Shown here in pieces: positions 45,902 to 59,424 of a stretch of DNA of 64,000 bases. The notes under the pieces are model-generated. The model was not told where the DNA came from and ran no database searches. It saw nothing but the letters and a program-made list of their open reading frames with translations. The stretch is taken from positions 103,691 to 167,690 of the forward strand of contig NW_004452144.1 in NCBI RefSeq assembly GCF_000321225.1, in the 5' to 3' direction. The DNA is from Odobenus rosmarus divergens (Eukaryota; Chordata; Mammalia; Carnivora; Odobenidae). Position 1 is the first letter of the stretch, and every line of letters begins with the position of its first letter. A program made the translations under genes and the position numbers.

Positions 45902-48021
45902 TAAACTCAACCTTTGAAAGTTATTGTTGATTACAATGGGAGTTTGAATAAAGCAAATTCTTTCTGGTTGTTTGAACCCCCAAAGAAAAAGCATAATGTA
46001 AATGCAAAATATGTACTGATATATATATCAGGCATATATATACACACATATACATATCAAGCATATATATATAGGCCATTGCTTATAAAGTCAAGTATGA
46101 AGGATTAAACCATTAGGGTTATAAACCCACTTCTTGCCAGAACAGAACAGTTATCTTACAACATACGAGCATCATTTAACATCTCACCAGATGACATCTC
46201 CTGATGTTCTAGTTATATTTTATATGGCTTAATTTTATTCCATTAAACTTCTCCATGCTCTTCCTTTCTTGATGTCTAGCCCCTTCAACTGCCAATAGTA
46301 AAAGTTTGCAGGATCATGGTTCTACAGACTCTCATATGAAATTTCTGTTCGTGCCATGTCAACTTACGCTGAATCCATGGAGCATCTTTTTATTCTCAAT
46401 GGGGGAACCAGAGTAGTTACATTTAGTTAGGTTTTCAGCTTATTTGGTGAAATGGCAGCAAGAACCCTGACGGAGACAAGTTTTTGCTCCAGCTGAGTTC
46501 CTCCCAACCTTAATTTTACAGGTTGAAGACACATAACTACTAGATGTACAATACCTCACTACATTGACTACATTGACCTAATAGTAAACAAGTGTAATAC
46601 ACCACATAAATGTTTGATATTCAATCCTAAATGAAAAAATATGTATTCTATAATGAATACTTAATTAGGGCTGCAAACTGAATATAAGGAATGGAGCCCC
46701 TACTGCTTCTGAGACAAAGCAGAGTAAAATGAATTACCATCATGCAGGGAATGATATTAATAGTGTCCAGCTTTATAAATGAATCCAATTTTAAGCCACT
46801 TTAGTTGCTATCATACTGAGAAAGAGTGCAACATGTCTAACATATCATTTCCTTTCTGGCAAATGACAAGACTTAAGCAGAAAACAATTTTAACTTGCTG
46901 ATGTTTGCCTGCATTAAATATTTCTAATTATTGAGCACTCACAGTCAAACATCATTCAGAAAACAAACGTCAATGCTCTTTTCAGCATCAGCCGATTGAG
47001 AGGAGCCATGTTGTTTATTTGTTTTTTTCCTTTACAAAAGAATAAAGTAGTTTGAAGGATGGTTTGGGTGGCTTTACAGCATCAGTAATTGTTGGTTCAC
47101 TCCCTTCAGTCTATCCTGTGGAAAACAGTTGGCGTTTTACTATATGTGGTAGCTTAGGTTTATATGCTGTATTTGTTATTCAGAATGTTTGCAGGTGAAT
47201 GAAGTCACCAGGAAGTGATGTAGAGATCAAACGGCACTAGGAAAAAAAAAATCACAAAGAAAGAAAATCACACACACCATTTTCACATGCAAGGAGGAGA
47301 GGCTGTTGTGGTGACTATGATAATAAGGATGATAATTAGACCATATAAACTGGACTTAAGATGAAGTATCAGTAGACTATTCTGATTTTCCAAACTTCTA
47401 ATTTCAACATTCAATCTCTTCACCTACCACTGAATAATTCTCTATTGTATTCTCAGCCTGCACTAGTCATTGGATTAAACAAAAAAACTGGGAAGCACTG
47501 GTATCCCAAATTTGGGATTTACAGTCTTAGGCAGAGAAGACCAACATACATTAAGAGTACTGTTAAATTCAGAGTAGTCTAGAAATCCTAAATATGGTGA
47601 TTTAGAACATCATGTAAGGAAAGGAGGTCCAGGGTCAGCTAGGAAATGTCTGTCACACTGCTGAGGCAGAGGGATAGCTCATCCTTAGAAAGTCTTCTAT
47701 TGGGTCAAATCAGAGAGGAGAGGTGGCTCAAGGGCTTTGCTCATTTTGGAGAGCACTGCCCCCACCCCAGCCAAGTAGTATTACATGGTTGTTTCCAGGC
47801 AACAGCCACATTGTCAAAGGCTTTGTTTGAGAAGGCAACAGGACCAAACTCTCTGGGATCTGTACAGGAATCTAAGCTTAGAGTAGCACTCAAGGTCCTC
47901 TTTCTGCACCATGCACAAGTAGAGAAAAGATGCCCTACTGCCTTTATCCAGCTGACCCCCTTGATAACCTCATGATTACATTCTTCTAGGGTGAAACCGA
48001 GACCTATACATGCTATAATAT
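45902..48021. other. Unassigned 2.1-kb stretch
   Basis: A TATACA simple patch lies at about 46019-46075. The rest is repeat-free, with a conserved-element-like block at 46640-47050 (findings). A 109-codon open frame at 47646-47975 has no recognisable domain. Confidence 0.5.
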
Positions 48022-48071
48022 ATTATGTAATATATTATATACATGCATTATGTAATATATTATATACATGC
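48022..48071. repeat. Perfect 25-bp tandem duplication
   Basis: Two identical 25-base AT-rich units (48022-48046, 48047-48071) beginning 'attatgtaatatatt'. Confidence 0.93.
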
Positions 48072-48313
48072 ATATAATACAGTAAAGGTCTGATGAAACA
48101 AATTGAGGCCAGATGCCCACTTAAGCAACAGGAATCTGAGTGACGAATCTGTGCCTTTGGGTACAAGCCAACCTCACATTTTCCCTTAAGCCTTGACAAT
48201 GAGGAAGAAGCAGATCTATCATTAGGCCAAGGAAAGAAGAAGTCCTCAAGCACATTCAATTATACTACCAAACTCCAAGACAGTAAGACAGTTGGTGAAT
48301 GAAGAGATCGAGA

Positions 48314-48366
48314 TGGGTAAATAAATGGATGGATGAATGGATGGATGGATGGATGAATGGATGAGA
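48314..48366. repeat. (GGAT)n microsatellite
   Basis: GGAT/GAAT units, interrupted. Confidence 0.93.
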
Positions 48367-48609
48367 GGGGGAAAAAAGACTGAATGGATCAATTTACTCT
48401 TGGGTTGTCTCTTTCTGAGCCTTACTTTCTGTCCTCCAGCTAATATGGAAAGGTGAGTCCTGAGGTACCTTTTGCTTGAGAAGATCTTTGATTATTACAA
48501 GAATAATTCTTTAAGTTTATAACTTTACCTAGGATACCTTAGACCAATGTCTTAGGAAAGAAAATATGGTAATGACAACAATTACTTGGCACTGAAGACA
48601 ATGCAATCA

Positions 48610-48785
48610 CTGGGTTCTAGACTAAGGGTTTCATTGTATTTATCCATTTATTCTTCATAATAATTCCATAACATAAGCACTATTTTCATATAATCCCTAT
48701 TTTTTGCAGTAAGGAAACTAAAGCAAAGAAATGTTGGTAACTTTTCTGAGTCACCCAGCCAGGAAGTGGTTAATCAAAGGTTAAA
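48610..48785 (-). mobile_element. MIR SINE, reverse
   Basis: 'cactattttcatataatccc', 'gcagtaaggaaactaaagc', 'acttttctgagtcacccag' and 'aggaagtgg' give the reverse MIR order. Confidence 0.75.
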
Positions 48786-49479
48786 CAAGAAAAGGATGAC
48801 TTTTGGGAAATTGCCCTTATATATTTCTCTGCACACAGGAATTAGGTCCTTTGAGATGTTAACAAGAAGCTGAAAACAGTGTAGATAGAAGAACCTTATA
48901 TTTTCTCAATTCTACATCTCTTTCATTGTTTCTCAAAGAATGCCCCCCAAAACTTCTCTCTACAAAATGCTGACTGACTCTCCCCTTTACTGCAGATGAG
49001 CTCTGGAGGAAGCAAGCCAGCCCGGATAAGATTATAATCGCACAGATATGTCTTGTTTGGGGAAAAGGCACACTGTCAGAAGAGGAGAATGGATGCTCTC
49101 CGTCCATGGGCGACACCCCTTCCACTCCATGATATACGGACACCAAAGACACCGTACATCATGGTGACATGCACTTAAACTTAAAGCTGGTCCAAGCGCT
49201 TCTCCGTTCCCCAGGGGAGCTGCCATAAGCTGTGATCTATGGAGAGGGCCCAGGGCTGCTCTCTGCTTGGGTTTGTTCTGTTTAGAGTAATCCTCCAAAT
49301 ACAATTATTGCCTTCACTGCAATGAGGCATTTCTTGGAAAAAAAGTAAGTGATATGCATCAGAAGAGCGAGGGATAGGGAAAAAAAAAAGAATCCGGCCT
49401 TTGTAGTTGTCTAAACTAAAGCAACATATTGCAATACAAAAGAGTTAGATTGGGAATCAAAATACATGGCTTCTAGTAC
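48786..49479. other. Unassigned stretch
   Basis: No recognised repeat. Overlapping reverse open frames at 48859-49304 (up to 97 codons) have no known domain. Confidence 0.5.
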
Positions 49480-49625
49480 TGGCTTTTCCCAAAACAGCTT
49501 CTGTGACCCTGAATAAGTCACTTTATACTCTGGATCTCTCTTCTTTCTCATGTAAAAAAAAAAAAAGGTGGTAAAATTAGACATGTTCTTTAAGATCCCT
49601 TAAAGTTATTTTAAAATAGAAATTC
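49480..49625 (+). mobile_element. MIR-like SINE, forward
   Basis: 'ctgtgaccctgaataagtcac', then an A run, then 'gatcccttaaagttat' follows the same layout as 7130-7276. Confidence 0.5.
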
Positions 49626-49639
49626 ACTGTTCTTAAAAT

Positions 49640-49732
49640 TGAAAGTCCATATCTTATTGGTCTTTATGTTCTTCCTATCTAATACAAGACAGGCAGGGAG
49701 GTGCTCAGGAAATATTTGTTGAGCTAGGAGAC
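49640..49732 (+). mobile_element. Possible L2 3' end, forward
   Basis: 'ggaggtgctcaggaaatatttgttgag' resembles the L2 3' terminus. Confidence 0.45.
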
Positions 49733-50533
49733 AGGGAAGTTTGCTTATATAGTAGCATAGAAAACAGGAGCCATAGAATCCTGACCTTCAGTCTGAAATA
49801 TACATTTGATGAACCTGCCTCAATTTTTCATTAGGCTTGCTGGAGTAATTTCTATAAAAAGCTGACAAACAAACAAAATCCCCTACATATTGTGTTTAAA
49901 CATAGTTATAAAAATGAGGTTCTTGCCATTCCCCAGTGATGGCCTGGAGCCATTGTTATATTCATCAGGGATTGATCATTATTGCTCTGCCCACGATATT
50001 CCTGCAAAAAGCAAAAACATCATTTTTCACCAGTCAGACCAATAAAAATGCTAGAGCTATAGCTTTTAAAAATATATATTTTTAAGTCCTGGATTTCACT
50101 GGAGCAGAATGCAATTAAAATAGCTGTTCATCTTACCAGTTCTATTTTATAAAGTAAAAATAATGATGCAATTTAAAGTATAATTTTAAGTTCTATTACT
50201 AAAAAAAAGAGTAGTTCAATTCTCCAAGGCAGGCACACTTACTTTTTTAATATAAAATTTAAAATTTCACCCAATATGTAATAGTGTCCCACATCATGCC
50301 ATATCTCATGACAAAGTAGCTTTCTGAAATGGCTCTTTTGGTAATTTTACATAGTTTGTCCTTACAACTAAACTATCCTTATTCTCTATCCCCCCAGATC
50401 TGTCTGCAATGTTCTTAATGCAGCTGGTGAACTGGAGCTGCATCTCTGACCTTTGTATCTCACTTGTAAGAAGACTTACTTATTAAGGGCATTTGTACGA
50501 TCAAAGCTTTGTCATATTTGGGATGTTTTAGAT
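49733..50533. other. Unassigned stretch
   Basis: No gene or repeat recognised. Confidence 0.5.
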
Positions 50534-50861
50534 CAGTTCTGCTCAACAGGAATATAATGTTAGCCGTATACCTAATTTTAAATTTTCTCAAAGTCACATT
50601 TAAAAAGTAAAAAACAAAAAGCAAAAAAAAACTAGTAAAATTAATTTGAATATATTTTTAGCCCAATATATCTAAAATATTTTAATTTCAATATGTAACT
50701 GATATATCAGTGAAATACATTATATTCTTTATTCATGCAGTCTTCAAAATCCACTGTCCTTTTTATACTTAGACTTAACAGCAGTCTCATTGTGTATCTG
50801 CCTCATTCTGTGGGGTCTACAGCCTCTTGGGGCTTATTGCTGCTGTACCGGACAGCACAGG
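50534..50861 (+). mobile_element. hAT-type DNA transposon with both ends
   Basis: It starts 'cagttctgctcaacagg' and ends 'taccggacagcacagg'. The right end read in reverse resembles the left end, giving imperfect terminal inverted repeats. The AT-rich interior ('ggaatataatgttagcc', 'ttctcaaagtcac', 'caatatatctaaaatatt') is typical of a common non-autonomous mammalian hAT. It codes for no transposase. Confidence 0.72.
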
Positions 50862-51163
50862 TTCAGATGATAGCTTCTAACGAGAAATGCCACAGTCTGA
50901 TTTGTTTGCTTATTTGTTGTGTTTTTTTTAATGTGTTTGTTTAACCTACTCTTCTTACATATTGGACCAGTTCTGAGATTTCATCAGTACTCATAGGTTT
51001 CAGTTATTTTCCCTTTAGTATGAATAGCTCTGTGACTGTTCATTTTACATTATTTTCCATCTCCACTTTAACCAAGGGCTCTCGACAATAGGAGATACTG
51101 TTTCCAAATTAGAAGAAAAGCAAAGGACAAAGGAGCTTCTATAATGAACAATAAACCTCTCTG

Positions 51164-51217
<54 letters not shown>

Positions 51218-51299
51218 CACACTGCTATTCTCCAATTCTCCCATGAATAGTGGAGAGGTTTAAAAGTATTATAAAATCCAAGGACTTCTCATGATACCA
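50862..51299. other. Unassigned stretch with TC/CA microsatellite
   Basis: TCTG, TC and CA units occupy 51152-51218. Nothing else recognised. Confidence 0.6.
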
Positions 51300-51400
51300 T
51301 GAGGCATCAACAAATGTTTTTTGAATGTCTACTACATGCATGGCCTTGTGCAGACAGCAGGCAATAGCAAGAAGAGGAGTTACTAAGATGCTTTAAATGG
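51300..51400 (-). mobile_element. L2 LINE 3' end, reverse
   Basis: 'atcaacaaatgttttttgaatgtctactacatgcatggcc' corresponds to the antisense L2 3' terminus. Confidence 0.6.
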
Positions 51401-51634
51401 TCCATTGGGAGACGGAAGTTTTTGCTAGATCCTCAGTGAGAAAATAGATAGTAACATTCAGTGCTTATGGATCTAAAAACAGGAGCCATATATTCATTGG
51501 GAATTGGGAATTCCAGGCAGCTAAGAAGGCTGATCTAATATTTTGTAACCATACGTACTTTCAGCTTTGTGTGGCACTACCAATCAAATGAGCTGCTGGA
51601 TCCTGCTAACATTCATTTTTATAGAAGCATGGTG

Positions 51635-51722
51635 GGACCTATTATACCTATTGACAAATGAGGGAACTAGAGTTCAAAGAACTTTAGTGACTTACTCAAG
51701 GGAGGGAGTACATGGAACTAGA
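51635..51722 (-). mobile_element. MIR SINE fragment, reverse
   Basis: 'cctattgacaaatgagggaac' and 'agtgacttactcaagg' are reverse MIR core. Confidence 0.6.
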
Positions 51723-53499
51723 ATCCTGGGGACCTTGTTTTTGCCTTTTGATTTTTTTTTTTATGCTGCATTTTTGTGAACCACATTTGAAATATCTGTG
51801 AATGGGGAAGGACTTAGGAATTTAATGAAATTTAATTAGCCCATAAATGTAAGAAAATACAACTTGTTTCATCTTCCATTTCTCCAATATCTACCCTTAA
51901 GTGAATCTTCACTTGGCACCCATCTCCCATTGTCCTCTTCTATGGCAGGCCTTTCCCTTAACCCCTTCCCCATTAGAGAGGCACTAGGAACATTTGTTCC
52001 AGGCACTCATGCATGCATACTCCCCACATGTCAGGTAACAGTGGCCCTCCCACTGGTTAGAGGGCAGGTGCTGAGAACAAGCCTCTTCTTTCCACAGCCA
52101 TCCTCCCAGTGCTCCTTGCACAATGAAGTTCAATCCCGGAGTGGTTTGACTGACACTGATTAGGAGTCTGGGGAAAGGAAACTTTCGCTCACCAGTGACC
52201 TCCCAGTGGACTCAGCATGAACTCCCCTGCTCACTGCCAGTTGATTTACAGCCCCAATATACTTGTATTCCATCCCTAGAAGGGTGTCTCGTGGAACTTG
52301 CTGTTTCTCCTGTTCTCAGAGCAGCAACATGTATTATCGTGCTTGACTTCAGCTTCAGACCCACCCACACCTCTCCAACTTCCCTGATGTTTTTGTCTCT
52401 CCCATGAGAATCCTATTTCAGCCCCCAATACTGCCCTGTGATAGGGTTTTTGACGTAGATACTAGACAGGTGTATCGAAAGGGGGATGCCCTAAACACAC
52501 AGTACCTGGATTTCAACTCCGTCTTTGGCTACCTTTATATTATTTTGTATAAATATGAACTGGCTTGTAGCTAGCTAGATGACCACACACAAGGGCAGCT
52601 AATCAACAGATCAGCATTAACCTGAACATAGATCTCTAGCGGCCTGACAATGAGTTCTGCCCTTGGCCTTGACCTGTTCAGCATCCTCATCACTTGATCA
52701 TTTGCAGACTGAATTGTCCTTTGAAGTGCATTTCAGAAGGTCATAGCTCTGGAGTGCCAGCATTGCTTGGAGTTGTATAGTGGCAGTTAGGAACAGAAAT
52801 GGCACCACAAGCACAGTTTCTGAATCAGGAAATGGAAATTTTGGTGATTACTAACTGAATGAGACTAGTCCCTGCTGAGTATATCAGTTCAGACATGAGA
52901 AAGTCAACAGACTGGCCAGCAGGCAGATGTGCCTGGATAGTCTTCAGATGGACAGTACCAAACCCTTTCATGTGCATGCCATGAGCTGGCTTCTTCCCTA
53001 CTTTCCATGTTTTGGTCAATGGTATTATGTTTTATATAGTACCCAAATTGGACACTTGAGCACCACCCTCATTTCCTTCTCTCTCCCTTTTCCCTATGCT
53101 CACCTGACCAACTGTCCTGGTGATCTGAACTTCCCAATACCTTACTAATCTATTTTCTACTACAAACAAGAGGAAATGAGAATTGAGACAAGAAGTGAAG
53201 TTTGAAAAGGCTCCGCATATGATTGTGGTAACTTACCCAACCCCCTCCAATGGGTTCAGAAAGGCTGCATTATAGAATGTTGTCTCTACAGAGCCTGCTG
53301 GGAGAGCCAGCCTTTGCAAACACATTAGGGTTCTGTAATAATACAAGTAAAAACAGAGACTTGAGGAACAACTAAAAATCTAACACATATTTCTATTGCC
53401 TCTGAGATTTGTAAAAATGTTTGTAAACAGGAAATTATATAAGGGATTTTGAACCCTCAACCCAATTAAAGGTTAGTGTGAGTTCCTGCATCTCAGAGA
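51723..53499. other. Unassigned 1.8-kb stretch
   Basis: No recognised repeat; open frames (up to 99 codons at 51864-52163) have no known domain. Confidence 0.5.
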
Positions 53500-54420
53500 T
53501 GATAGAGTTTGGGAGTTCCTATCACAGTAAGAAACACCAAATGGAGCTTTTTCTTTCTGGTTATTATTCACTTGTTGAGTTTCAATGTAACACTTGGGGC
53601 TGAGGAGAATGCACAACAATGCAGATATCCCTTGAGACCAACATCAGTTGAACTGTGTAGACTTTGCAATGACTCAAACACCCAAAGAACAGGCAAAAAG
53701 AATGGCCTGAAGAAATGACATTAGATGAGCTTTGCAGCCCACAGATAGTGGAAGAGGCTTTGGGGCCTCTCCCCCAAACCAAGGTTTCTGAGGCCCTCAC
53801 TCATGTAAGACACCTGGTGGCTTTGGATACGTACCAGCCATGCTCCATGCAATACAGTGAGCAGTGTAGGCTGAGGGACAGCTAGCGGAACCTTGGCAGA
53901 GGCTTTGATTCTGTCTTTGCAAATAGTCACCTGAGGCTTAGGTCAGATCTTAAATCTGTTGTTCTGACTGCTGAAAGACAAAGGAACTTGACACGCATCC
54001 ACTTTCCCTCCACATAGGTAGGTAGTTACACAATGAGAAGAGAGTCCATAGTCCACTGAAGAGTCTACTTCCAGAAGGAAGTAGAGATCCTAGTCTCTTG
54101 AGGTCAGAAAAATCAAGCAATGACGAGACTTCATTTTACTTTCAGGAAGTGCCCCCAAAGAATTCGAATTATAACTGATTCCTGGATGCCCTGTGGAACA
54201 CAGCTCATAGTTCTGCCCACCAGGAAATTTCCAACACTTGGATTCACCAGTTCCACTGGGATCAGAAACCAGGGTCCCCTATAGCCTGTACTCCATGTCA
54301 TGCATCAGCTTCCACGGAATCACTGGCAGAGCAGGCCCCAAACTAGGAAGGCCCAGGGGGAGTTTCAACATTCACCCCACTGGCAGTCTTTGACCTCTTC
54401 TCAAAATAATACTTCACAAT
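53500..54420 (+). other. Possible decayed endogenous retroviral pol remnant (weak)
   Basis: A forward frame is open from about 53673 to 53894 and stays readable, with several stops, to about 54290. It contains a TDSW motif at about 54174-54185, which is reminiscent of the retroviral RNase H segment in some mammalian ERVs. Frameshift-like changes follow. No flanking LTR was identified nearby. Chance is a real possibility; this is a suggestion, not an identification. Confidence 0.2.
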
Positions 54421-57400
54421 ATCTGAAACAAAATGCTTAGGATTGGCAAGAAAATCTAGGTATTTTTAAATTTTAGTTTTATCCATGAACATTTTGGGAG
54501 CTTCAAAATACTAAGAAGGTTTGTGGCAATAAAAGAATTGCATTAAAAAAAAAAAAAAACAGAATTGCATTGGCTGAGATCTCCCTGGATGTGGCCGGAA
54601 GCATGGCTTAGGATGCATCTACACCTGAGGTGACCATAGATGACCCTGTCAGATGTGGGTAAGGGAAGGAATCTATTCAGCTACCTATGCTTTCTGTTTG
54701 AAGGTCACCAAGACTTTGGGAGGGAAGACAATGTATCTGTATATGGCCAATTGAGTCCCTTTATGGGTAGAATCCTAACTGTAGGAATTCAAGCTGACCA
54801 TTGGAGGATGACTTGGCTAACTGGTGGGAGAGTAGAGGAGGGGGGACAACCAGATCTTACTCCTACTCCTAATGCAGAGTCTCACCACATCTATGCCACA
54901 AAAAAAAAGGGGGATAGTTTTGGCAGCTTTGGGAAAACAAGCCTCCATGGTTGATGCTGAGTATCAAGTAAACTCTTTAGAACAAGTCATGAGCCAGGAG
55001 GCCCAATTCTCCCCACCCCCAACCCTGTTTATCCCTGTGTGGATGGATACTGATGATGGATGAACCCCCATGTAGGAGCCAGCAACCAAGAGTACCACCC
55101 ATCTTTAGTTTTGTACATAGGACTGTATCAAATTATCTATTACTTTGCTCATACCGAAATTGGGTCCTTGGTTTTCCTTTCTGGGGAACTGTGATCTTAT
55201 AATTGCTTATAAAACCAGAAATTCCTTTCAAAAAAAACCACTGACCCTCTGTTATTTTTTGTTTGTTTGTTTTAAATTTTATATATTTCCTAATGTGGTA
55301 TTAAAGTCACTCAAAGCAAATAGGAATCATAAAACCTTCCTTTATTGTAGGAGAGGTAATTTCATTTCCCTAAAATAAAAGTTTCTTTACTGTAAAGCCC
55401 AGCACACACACGTTTTCCTGAATTTGGGCTTTGTTATGTGTTGGAATACTCTAAGGGTGCAGTCATCTTCAAAGCCATAAACAAACTCACTGAATGCAGA
55501 GGATAAGCTTTTTGTTACTCTTTTCTCCTGTGGGTTTGGCTATTGAATTGCAATGACCACTGTTTTTTTTGTTTCTTTGTTTTTTGTTTTATGTTCTTAA
55601 TGCACTTTATACTGCTTCCCACCACTGCTCATTTTTATCATCTCTTTTCATTGATAGGAGCTTCCAATGTCATTGCTTTGGCCCTTTCCTTGATTCTCTC
55701 TCCTACAGTGAAGCGTGGTGATTTCTCACAGTACCTGGTCAGAGACTTGGAATAAGGAGCTATTATAGCTTCAATTGGAAACTGTGGAAAAATCAGAAGT
55801 CATTCTCAGATAGTTAACGGCATTTGGTCTGAGATTAAACTGCATGAAATGGAACATTTGGGTCATTGGATAGATGCGGCAAATAGCAAAATATAATAAA
55901 CAGACTCTGGTCTTCCCATCTAAGACTTTCCAAAACAAAAGAAATGCTTTCCATGGCTGCTGCAGACACTCAGATAGGCTTTTTATTTCAAAATATCCTG
56001 ATTAATTTTTCAAGTGCCCAGAGCTTGGGGATGCCCCAAAACATCACTGCCCAGTGAACTTCTGTAAACTTGCATCTTTGTTAGAGGCGATATAATCTAT
56101 ACATTGCAGATTCATTTACCCTTGACCCATCAAATTGTTGTTTAGTGGAAGCTGTTCAGGACCCCTGAAGCTCTGCGCTGTTTTAACAAGTGATTTAAAG
56201 CTTCTGTTTCTCTGTGCAAATAGAAGAAGGCATTTGACTATAGGAGACTCTTTTAAATGCCAGCTAATCTGGGTCTTGTTATAGATGCAAAGACTGCACA
56301 GGTCAAGTCATAGGCTTATTCTTTCCTTATCTTTCTATATTACTCCATACCTGAAAAGAAGCAGTAAGACACCAGTTTCACATACTCTACTAAGTAGTAG
56401 TAAGTGGCACGAACTTTGCTTTCAGGACCCAGCCCGAATCGGATCTTTGGATTGGCCCCTCGATGAGGGAGTTTGAGTACACAGGGCTCTCTGATACTCA
56501 GTTTCCACACCCCACTCCCACTCCTGTCAGGTCAGAGGCTTCCTTTGATATAATGCCTGCCCCAACCAACAATCAGTTATAAAAGATCCCTCTTGCTCCA
56601 TCAAGAAATTTCTTAGGATGACGTCCTACTCCTACCAATACTTTTTACTGTAAACTGGTCAAGCCCATAGAAAACCTAAGAATTCCTGCTCACCCAGCCC
56701 CAACCAAAGTAAGTGGCATTTTAAGTGTGACTCTTGAGGACAAGTCCTGACTTGTGTGACCATAAGCTGTGTACTCTCTTGAGAGACCAGTTGCACAGCT
56801 GCACTGGGACCAAGAACAGGTGTATGGGTCTTGCATAGGTCTAGGCTGGAGAAGAGACATCGACCTTATCTCTGCAGACACTCCCCCCACCCCCACCCCA
56901 TTCTGCAGTGAAAAAGATAAGCCTTGGATTCTCTTTATTCTAGAGGGGACAAGGGGAAAATGCTTTGAAAATGACCTTCATTAACTATTTTTCCCCAAAG
57001 GTTTTGTTTGTTTGTTTTGTTTTGTGGTATTTGTTCAGCTCTTTTTCTAAAATTTTTGAGGACAAAACAGCTATACCCATTTAGCTACATTCCAGTCTCC
57101 TAGTGGTTCTCAAGGTCTGAAGTCACTTATATTTTGATAAATAATAAATGCCATCTTTTTGCCTGAGTGGAGTTGCTTGTGTACCCTAGAACACTTCCCA
57201 GGCAGGAAAGGCTCTAAGATGGTCACCATGACCCAAATTACAGAAGGAAAACAGAAAAGGAAAAGTATAGTTTCCCACTGAAGAGTATCCATGTCTCCCT
57301 GGGGCAGAGTGAAGAGCTCCAAAGCAAATCATGAGTATCTAAGGAAATCGAGGATGATATGTGCAGGAAACTGATGTAGCTGATCTGCACCTTCTGGAAA

Positions 57401-57664
57401 TTCTGATGGGCCCAGTCAGGCTGTGTTGGAGTATACCCATGCAGACTGTAAAACCCATGTGTGGTATTCCCCTATCTTCCCTTTCTGGACCTAGAATTGC
57501 CCAGTCTTCTATCCCGGCTCCATTTCCTGGCTGTGCCCTCTCTTCTTGCCCAGCACACACAGTTGCCTCATGTTCACTGGCAAGAGCAGGATAAGAGTGC
57601 CTACCACACTGTGCCCACTGAGTGACTTACTGGATACACCAACATAGGCATTTAAGTGAGAATA
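54421..57664. other. Unassigned 3.2-kb stretch
   Basis: A14 run near 54545-54558. A 104-codon forward open frame at 54640-54954 is unrecognised. A conserved-element-like block is at 55960-56240 (findings). Small TTTG patches at about 55259-55272 and 57003-57026. No gene supported. Confidence 0.45.
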
Positions 57665-57890
57665 ATATGTCAGGACAGAGTCCTGGCTCCATCACACACC
57701 AGCTGTGACATCAGGCAGTTCTTTAACCACAAAGAGGAAATTCCCTTTTCCTTCTCGGTAAAGTAGGATGATAGTAATACCTACCTCACTGGGCTAGCGC
57801 AAGGATTAAAGGAGATACTATTAATGCTTACAAGAGTTTCTTGCACATTTTAAAGCCTCCATAAATGTGAGCCAGCATCATTATTTTTAT
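57665..57890 (+). mobile_element. MIR SINE, forward, nearly complete
   Basis: 'gagtcctggctccatcacac', 'agctgtgacatcaggcagttctttaacc', 'ctcggtaaagtaggatgatag', 'taatacctacctcactggg' and 'aaggattaaaggagatac' give the longest MIR in the window, from the tRNA-like end to the distal part. Confidence 0.85.
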
Positions 57891-59409
57891 TAAATGATTA
57901 TGGTGTAATATGTGATATCTCTCAAGAGAATTTAAAAGGATTTCAATTCTTGAACTCAAAAGTACTGGATTTTAATGGTGGAATTCCAAACACCTTCAGA
58001 GGCCTATGGGGCTGGGAGACTGAAGGCCTTTTTTGTGGCTAGCTGATTACAACCCATTCTGTCGGTGTTTAATTTTACTAGTGGATCTGGTGTCTAAGAT
58101 TGATTTATTTTTTAATCCATCTTTAAAGACAGTGTCTAGTTTTGAATGTGACTTGAGAATGTGAGGGCTTGGAAAGCATAGCCTCATCCCAGCTTAGAGC
58201 AGCATCAAACTATAAACAGGTGCACTGAGGCATGTTAGGGAAGGCAGGCTCCGCATCTCAGGAAGGGGCACTACTTCATTCTTATGCAAGGAAGTTCTTT
58301 TACCATTATTAATGAATATTTTTAATCCTGAAAATATCGCTCAGACTTAGTCACACATGATTGCACCCATTTTGTTTCAAAATTTAAAGAAATAATTTTG
58401 ACTGAGGTTAATCCTTGCTTTTTGATTTTTTTCCCTGAAACAGGGGAAGTGTAGTGTTCTTCACAGAGAAGACGATCAGACTTTGCACCAAGTATCTTAA
58501 AAATGGGCACAGATAAATGCCAGTGTCCTAGTTCTAGTCCATACATCTATATTGATCCCCTAAAACACTTTCATTCATGCAGTCATTAATTTCTTCATCC
58601 ACTAATTCTCGGTACACTTTTGGCCTAGTAAGGGCTACTGAAAGAGGCAAACATTACCAATTAGAAAAGGAAAACCTTTCAGAAATACTTAAAAATTTAA
58701 ATAATTCCAAATTTTAATAGAAAGGAGGTCATTATAAAGGTAATATCCAGATGGAGTAAAACCATTTTTCACAGACAGCCAAGAAATTAGAAAGAAAAAG
58801 AAAAACATATTGGTCTTATAACAATTAAAACTTTTTTGTGGTCAAAGATACCACAAATGACAGCAAAACAAAAATAACAGATTAGGAAAAATGCAGATGA
58901 CAAACAGGTTAATATTTTAAATGTTCATGGAGTTTCTAGAAACTATAAGGAAAAAAATATCTATTCAAAGGATTGCTCTAATGCTATTTTCAAAATATTT
59001 GCATCTACATGATAAGATGGTTCTGTTATTTCCAGCCATTGGCCAGAGTGTTTGCAATGACAAAGTTAGCATGCGGGATATGGTGGGGGAAAAAAACATG
59101 ATCAGTCTAGGTGCTCAAGAGCTGTATCTGTTGATTTGTTTTCAAAATGACTGATTTGTGCACTCTGAGGAAAATATTTACTTAACCTCCACCAAATCAG
59201 AAATTTCATCCATTGGGACCATTCGTAATTTTTTACAGACACTGTAACGTTGCCCAACCCAGCACCAAGTCAGGCTTCACAAGAAGGGAAACAGGTGCCT
59301 GCCTTCATGATGTCAAATAAACTCCCTAATGAGAAAACTCCCCTCTTCCTAAAGTATAAATTTTACTCCTTCTGTCTGCCTGAAATTTGAATTAGAAATG
59401 TATTTGTTT
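57891..59409. other. Unassigned 1.5-kb stretch
   Basis: No gene or repeat recognised. Confidence 0.5.
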
Positions 59410-59424
59410 TACTAGGCTCACTTT

